Below are positions 59,915 to 64,000 of a stretch of 64,000 bases of DNA, piece by piece (position 1 is the stretch's first letter; each line of letters starts with the position of its first letter). The stretch lies in the NCBI RefSeq assembly GCF_019458805.1, contig NZ_JAIBOA010000009.1:231171-295170 (forward strand). Reading direction: 5' to 3'. The DNA is from Actinomadura parmotrematis (GTDB lineage Bacteria > Actinomycetota > Actinomycetes > Streptosporangiales > Streptosporangiaceae). A program made the translations under genes and the position numbers. The notes under the pieces were generated by a model. It was not told where the DNA came from. It saw only the letters and a program-made list of their open reading frames with translations, and made no database searches.

Positions 59915-61237
59915 TTGTCCCTGCGCACCGTCGCGGCCGTCGCCGCCGCCGTCGCCCTCCCCGTGGCTTTGGCCGCGCCGGCGCACGCCACCCCTGTCCA
60001 CTCCGCCACCTTCACCGAGTTCGCCGCCTCCAAGCAGCGGGTGAGCTACACCGACCGGACCGTCGTGTTCAGCGGCCGCCTCGTCCAGGCGGCCGGCACC
60101 GACGAGGAGGCGCCGATCGCGGGCGCCCCGGTACAGATCATCGCGCCCGGCCAGACCCTCTCCACCACCGTCACCGGTGCGGACGGGCGCTTCTCCGCCA
60201 GCGTGGACCTGCCTTCCGGGGAGGCATGGGTCAGCGCCCGCTTCGCCGGTGACGACGAGCGGTTCAGCGAGGTCAGCAGCCCCCTGAAGGAGGACGTCGT
60301 CCAGTCGCCGACGCGGCTGCTGCCCGACGCCACGCTCCCCGCCTCGGTCCCGGCCGGCACCTCGGTCGCCTTCACCGGGACCGTGCAGATCCAGGTCGAA
60401 GGCGCCTGGCGACCGCTCCCCGACGCGCGCATCGTCCTCGGCGGCACCGACGGCGACGGCGCCGGCCACTCCTTCACCGGCGCCAGCGGCGCGGACGGCC
60501 GCTATCGGATCACCCTCCCCGTCGCCTACACGAGCGCCTGGTCGGTGGAGACCGGCTCCAGCGCCTTCACCTTCTACGGGCACGTGCGGGCCGCCTACCC
60601 GCACGTCCTGCACGCGATCTCCAAGACGCGGATCGCCTCGTTCCACCTGTCGGCGGCCAAGGCCGAGGCGCACGCGCGGACCGGCATCCAGGCGCTCGGC
60701 ACCGTCCAGGCGTGGAACGGCTCGGCCTGGGCGGGACTGCCCCGCCAGTCCGTCGACCTCTACTACCGGCCCAAGGGCTCCAAGACCTGGCACCGCACCT
60801 GGGGCGGGCAGGCCGACGACCAGGGCCGCCTGCACGTGGACCTGCGCCCCGTGATCGGCACCGCCGACTGGCAGGCGCGGGTCGCCGAGAGCGGCGACCT
60901 GCTCGCGTCCTCCAGCGCCACCGCGTCCGCCACCTTCACCGACAAGACGCACTGGGACGACGCGGACGCGTCCCGGTCCGCGCACGGCACCCACGTCTAC
61001 GGGACCGTGCAGGACTGGTACAACGGCCAGGAGTCCTTCTCGTCGCTGAAGGGCCTGAAGGTCAAGCTCTACTACCGGCGCAAGGGCGCCAAGACCTGGC
61101 ACTACTACACGGCGACGAAGGTCCGGTCCGACGGCTGGGTGTCGCTGTCGGGGCTCAAGCGCGGCAAGGGCTACTACTTCCGGTTCGTGCTGCCCGCGCA
61201 GGGCGCGTTCCTCGGCTCCACCAGCAAGACGTTCTGA
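59915..61237 (+). CDS. secreted repeat protein of unknown function
   Basis: A 440-aa exported protein. TTG 59915 is preceded by CCGAGGACG and begins a classic signal peptide (LSLRTVAAVAAAVALPVALAAPAHA, cleavage after AHA). An Ig-like Gly/Asp-rich domain follows (VVFSGRLVQ ... TTVTGADGRFSASVDL ... EAWVSARFAGDD), then a second (VAFTGTVQIQ). Near the C-terminus two related repeats occur, each with LYYRxKGxKTWH and a distal LLASSS/FLGSTS (about 255-330 and 345-435). No catalytic motif or anchor. It may be a cell-surface or extracellular beta-sandwich protein. The frame extends upstream to 59816 without a signal. Confidence 0.75.
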   Translation: MSLRTVAAVAAAVALPVALAAPAHATPVHSATFTEFAASKQRVSYTDRTVVFSGRLVQAAGTDEEAPIAGAPVQIIAPGQTLSTTVTGADGRFSASVDLPSGEAWVSARFAGDDERFSEVSSPLKEDVVQSPTRLLPDATLPASVPAGTSVAFTGTVQIQVEGAWRPLPDARIVLGGTDGDGAGHSFTGASGADGRYRITLPVAYTSAWSVETGSSAFTFYGHVRAAYPHVLHAISKTRIASFHLSAAKAEAHARTGIQALGTVQAWNGSAWAGLPRQSVDLYYRPKGSKTWHRTWGGQADDQGRLHVDLRPVIGTADWQARVAESGDLLASSSATASATFTDKTHWDDADASRSAHGTHVYGTVQDWYNGQESFSSLKGLKVKLYYRRKGAKTWHYYTATKVRSDGWVSLSGLKRGKGYYFRFVLPAQGAFLGSTSKTF

Positions 61238-61245
61238 CGCCCGTC

Positions 61246-61280
61246 GCGCCCGCGCCCCTGTGAGTCAGGGGCGCGGGCGC
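61246..61280. terminator. bidirectional hairpin terminator
   Basis: A perfect 15-bp inverted repeat: 61246-61260 pairs with 61266-61280 around loop TGAGT. It follows the stop of the secreted-protein gene and overlaps the last codons and stop of the convergent TetR gene (stop 61265-61267), so one hairpin serves both. Confidence 0.78.
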
Positions 61281-61870
61281 AGGCCGTCCAGGGCGGTCTC
61301 GACGACGGCGTCGGCGAAGTCGGCGGTCAGCGGCCCCTCGCGGTAGAGCCAGCGGTCGCGGACGGGGCCCCAGATCATGTCGAGGACGATGTCCAGGTCG
61401 GCGTCCGGCGCGAGCTGCCCGGCCTCCCGCGCGGCTTGGAGGCGCCGCAGCTTCATCGCGCGGACCGGCCCGTCGAGGCGCTCGCGGTACTCGGCGGCGA
61501 GCCGCTCGTCCAGCAGGACCTCGACCGACAGCGCCCGCATCGGCTCGCTCACCCGCGGGTCGGCGAACTCCTCGACGGTGGCGCGCAGCACCGCCTTCAG
61601 GTCGGCCTCCAGGTCGCCGGTGTCGGGCAGCTCGGCCGGCCCGTCCGCGCCGTCGGACAGGGCGAGCAGCGCGTCGAACAGCACCGCACCCTTGGACGGC
61701 CACCAGCGGTAGATCGTCTGCTTGCCCGCGCCGGCGCGGGCCGCGATCGCCTCGATGCTGAGCCGCGCGTAGCCGACCTCCGCGGCGAGGTCGAGGGCGG
61801 CGTCCAGGATGGCGCGGCGGGTCGCCTCGCTGCGGCGCGCGGCCGCCGGGGCGCGGCGTGGGGACGTCAT
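61265..61870 (-). CDS. TetR-family repressor of divergent SDR
   Basis: A 201-aa TetR regulator. The HTH is ATRRAILDAALDLAAEVGYARLSIEAIAARAGAGKQTIYRWWPSKGAVLFDALLAL; the C-terminal part has the TetR_C-type WGPVRDRWLYREGPLTADFADAVVETAL. It diverges from the SDR gene at 61980; the 109-base gap carries matching palindromes around a promoter, so it probably represses both genes. Ligand unknown. Confidence 0.88.
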   Translation of the reverse strand: MTSPRRAPAAARRSEATRRAILDAALDLAAEVGYARLSIEAIAARAGAGKQTIYRWWPSKGAVLFDALLALSDGADGPAELPDTGDLEADLKAVLRATVEEFADPRVSEPMRALSVEVLLDERLAAEYRERLDGPVRAMKLRRLQAAREAGQLAPDADLDIVLDMIWGPVRDRWLYREGPLTADFADAVVETALDGLRPRP

Positions 61871-61894
61871 GCGATCACCCTATCCGAACGAGAC

Positions 61895-61963
61895 GAGACG
61901 CACCGTCTTGCTAACGGCGCGGACCGGTGCTACCGTTCTAGACGAGACGGACCGTACCGTCTC
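61895..61963 (+). promoter_or_regulatory. promoter flanked by TetR-type operators
   Basis: TTGCTA at 61908-61913 and TACCGT at 61931-61936, spacer 17, form the SDR promoter. AGACG-N3-CGTCT at 61896-61908 overlaps the -35 region, and GAGACGG-N6-CCGTCTC at 61944-61963 lies downstream of the -10. The shared half-site AGACG/CGTCT points to one regulator, most likely the divergent TetR protein. Confidence 0.75.
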
Positions 61964-61979
61964 ATCGAGGAGGGGCACC

Positions 61980-62828
61980 ATGACCACCACCGCACCGCGC
62001 ACCTGGTTCGTCACCGGAGCGAGCCGCGGCCTCGGCCGCGCCTTCACCGAGGCGGCGCTCGCCGCCGGGGACGGCGTCGCCGGCGCCGCGCGCGACGTCG
62101 CGCCCCTCGCCGACCTGGCCGCCGCCCATCCCGGGCGCCTCCTCCCGCTGACCCTGGACGTCACCGACCGCGCCGCCGTCCGGGCGGCGGTGGACGAGGC
62201 CGTCGACCACTTCGGCCGCCTGGACGTGGTCGTCAACAACGCCGGCTTCCTCGCCATGGGGATGCTGGAGGAGTTCACCGAGGAGGAGGCCCGCGCCCAG
62301 TTCGACACCAACGTGTTCGGTGCGCTCTGGGTGACGCAGGCCGTCCTGCCGCACCTGCGGGCGCGGCGGAGCGGGCACATCCTGCAGATCTCCAGCATCG
62401 GCGCGCTCGCCGGGTTCGCCATGACCGGCCTCTACAGTGCGAGCAAGTTCGCCCTGGAGGGGATGAGCGAGGCGCTCGCGGCCGAGGCGGCGGATTTCGG
62501 CGTCAAGGTGACGATCGTCGAGCCCGGCGGCTACTGGACCGACCTCTACACGACCGGCCTCGCCGCCACCGAGCCCATGCCCGAGTACGCCGGCCTGCGC
62601 GAGGAGCTGGCGCGGCGGTTCGCCGAGGGCTCGGTGGACAGCCTGCCCGCCCTGGCGGCCGAGGCCGTCATGAAGGCGGTGGACAGCGACGACCCGCCGC
62701 TCCGCCTGCTGCTCGGCAGCATGGTCTACGACGTGGCCTTCGCGACGTCGCGGCAGAAGATGGACACCTGGGCGGCGTGGGAGGAGGTCAGCCGGGCAGC
62801 CGAGGATCCGGTGCCCCAGCCGTGCTGA
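61980..62828 (+). CDS. SDR family oxidoreductase under TetR control
   Basis: A 282-aa SDR: WFVTGASRGLGRAFTEAAL, LDVTD, VVNNAGF, ISSIGALAGFAMTGLYSASKFALEGMSEALA with the YxxxK pair, and IVEPGGYWTD. The long C-terminus (AAEAVMKAVDSDDPPLRLLLG) is typical of the YnfM-neighbouring classical SDR-like enzymes acting on ketones. ATG 61980 has GGAGGGG four bases upstream. Its last 41 bases overlap antisense the AhpD-like gene. Substrate unknown. Confidence 0.87.
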   Translation: MTTTAPRTWFVTGASRGLGRAFTEAALAAGDGVAGAARDVAPLADLAAAHPGRLLPLTLDVTDRAAVRAAVDEAVDHFGRLDVVVNNAGFLAMGMLEEFTEEEARAQFDTNVFGALWVTQAVLPHLRARRSGHILQISSIGALAGFAMTGLYSASKFALEGMSEALAAEAADFGVKVTIVEPGGYWTDLYTTGLAATEPMPEYAGLREELARRFAEGSVDSLPALAAEAVMKAVDSDDPPLRLLLGSMVYDVAFATSRQKMDTWAAWEEVSRAAEDPVPQPC

Positions 62829-63375
62829 GCGGGGGGTGCCAGGCGTGGGGGCGGAGGGCCTCGTCCAGGGGCGCGTCCACCATCCGGTTGGCGAACGTGG
62901 AGATCGTGTAGGCGCCGATGCCGAGGACGATCTCCAGGGCCTCCCGGCGGGTGCGGCCGGTGCCGAGGAAGGCGTCCATCGCCTCCGCCGGCACCGCGCC
63001 GCGCGTCGCGATCACCTCCAGGGTGAACGTCCGGACGGCCTCCAGGCGCGGATCGTCCAGCGGGCCGCCCGCGCGCAGCGCCTCGACGAGCGCGGGGGCG
63101 GCGCCGAGCGCGCCGAGCTTGGCGGTGTGCAGGGCGACGCAGAGATGGCACTCGTTGCGGACGACGACGGTCATGATGACGGTCTCGCGCGCCAGCGGCT
63201 CCAGCGCGCCGCCCTCGAACAGGGCACTGGCCTGAAAGAACCCGTTGAGGGTGGCCGGCGACTCGGCCAGCAAGGCCACCGCGGCGGGCAGGTGGCCCTG
63301 CGCCCTCTCGACGTTGCGCATGGCACGGCGCGACGCCTCGGGCGCGCTCTCGACGGTATGGCGGATGAAGCTCAC
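62788..63375 (-). CDS. AhpD/carboxymuconolactone decarboxylase-like peroxidase
   Basis: A 195-aa alkylhydroperoxidase-like protein. The active-site pair is CHLC in TVIMTVVVRNECHLCVALHTAKL, within the helical CMD/AhpD fold (LAESPATLNGFFQASALFE, VLGIGAYTISTFANRM). Such proteins reduce peroxides through the disulphide pair. GTG 63375 is preferred because GGGGAG lies at five-base spacing; the open frame starts at TTG 63396. Inverted repeats upstream suggest a dedicated repressor, perhaps encoded outside the window. Its 3' end overlaps the SDR gene by 41 bases. Confidence 0.83.
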   Translation of the reverse strand: MSFIRHTVESAPEASRRAMRNVERAQGHLPAAVALLAESPATLNGFFQASALFEGGALEPLARETVIMTVVVRNECHLCVALHTAKLGALGAAPALVEALRAGGPLDDPRLEAVRTFTLEVIATRGAVPAEAMDAFLGTGRTRREALEIVLGIGAYTISTFANRMVDAPLDEALRPHAWHPPLSTAGAPDPRLPG

Positions 63376-63390
63376 GCTCACTCCCCATTT

Positions 63391-63428
63391 AGACAACCTG
63401 GTTGCCCAAATAGTAAACCGAGTTGTCT
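63391..63428. promoter_or_regulatory. inverted-repeat operator upstream of AhpD-like gene
   Basis: AGACAAC at 63391-63397 is inverted as GTTGTCT at 63422-63428, and CAACCTGGTTG at 63394-63404 is itself a perfect palindrome with 5-base arms. The block is AT-richer than its surroundings and lies immediately upstream of the minus-strand gene at 63375. It looks like a TetR or MarR operator; no regulator gene is adjacent inside the window. Confidence 0.6.
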
Positions 63429-63547
63429 TTCAAGGGCAAGGGCCGGACAAGCCGCCCCCGCGGGATGGCCCGCCCTGGCGCGTTCTCCCGCACCCGCCCG
63501 GCCCGACGCGGTATCCAGGGAGGACCGAACAGCGAGGAGGGCCGCAC

Positions 63548-64000
<453 letters not shown>

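Overview
The window is very GC-rich, densely packed DNA with many GTG/TTG starts and 4-bp stop/start overlaps (GTGA, ATGA). Together with an XRE/DUF397 locus, Pkn-type kinases, a LysX-type fusion and an F420-type luciferase-like oxidoreductase, this points to a filamentous actinomycete, most likely in or near Actinomadura/Thermomonosporaceae; the genus is inference. The right end (63940-64000) is a pure C run that looks like a contig-end artefact. No tRNA, rRNA, CRISPR array or intact transposon was seen.

Layout. 1-5848: tightly coupled catabolic operon (nitroreductase-like, SDR, D-aminoacylase-type amidohydrolase, cytochrome P450, acyl-CoA ligase), then a small membrane protein. 6374-17697: Wzx/Wzy-type exopolysaccharide locus: divergent galE, a LuxR-type regulator, a Wzz-like protein, aminotransferase, CapD-like protein, GT4 glycosyltransferase, polymerase/ligase, flippase, priming sugar transferase and an exported glycosidase-like protein, closed by a strong hairpin. 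17743-22802: a metallo-beta-lactamase/Rieske fusion resembling UDP-MurNAc hydroxylase, a histidine kinase/response regulator pair, a shortened P450-like gene and a receiver protein. 22799-27832: three tandem Ser/Thr kinases. 28012-31299: LysX-like lysyl-phosphatidylglycerol synthase/lysyl-tRNA synthetase.

31305-37310 is the accessory patch: an RsbW-like ATPase operon diverging from an XRE regulator, three tandem DUF397 genes, a family of long palindromes, a transposase remnant abutting a decapitated methyltransferase gene, plus an esterase and a methyltransferase. 37354-48003: two orphan genes, a degenerate AMP-ligase homologue, MerR and TetR regulators (the latter with a clear paired operator over a promoter), an oxidoreductase, stress membrane proteins, a large helicase-like protein lacking nucleotide-binding residues, and HAD and MBL hydrolases. 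48205-55979: a lipocalin/CrtC-like gene, a ketosynthase III plus ThiF/MoeY-like operon, a cysteine-free HesB-like protein, an LLM oxidoreductase/SDR pair and a LysR regulator. 55985-64000: MFS exporter, DUF35 protein and thiolase-like lipid-transfer protein, TetR regulators, a secreted repeat protein, an SDR, an AhpD-like protein and a 3'-truncated L7/L12-like gene.

Recurring theme: at least five genes keep open frames, and most have good translation signals, but have lost catalytic hallmarks (Wzz-fused kinase module, CapD-like epimerase, P450-like, AMP-ligase-like and helicase-like proteins). These and the covarying palindromes beside the DUF397 array are the most interesting items.
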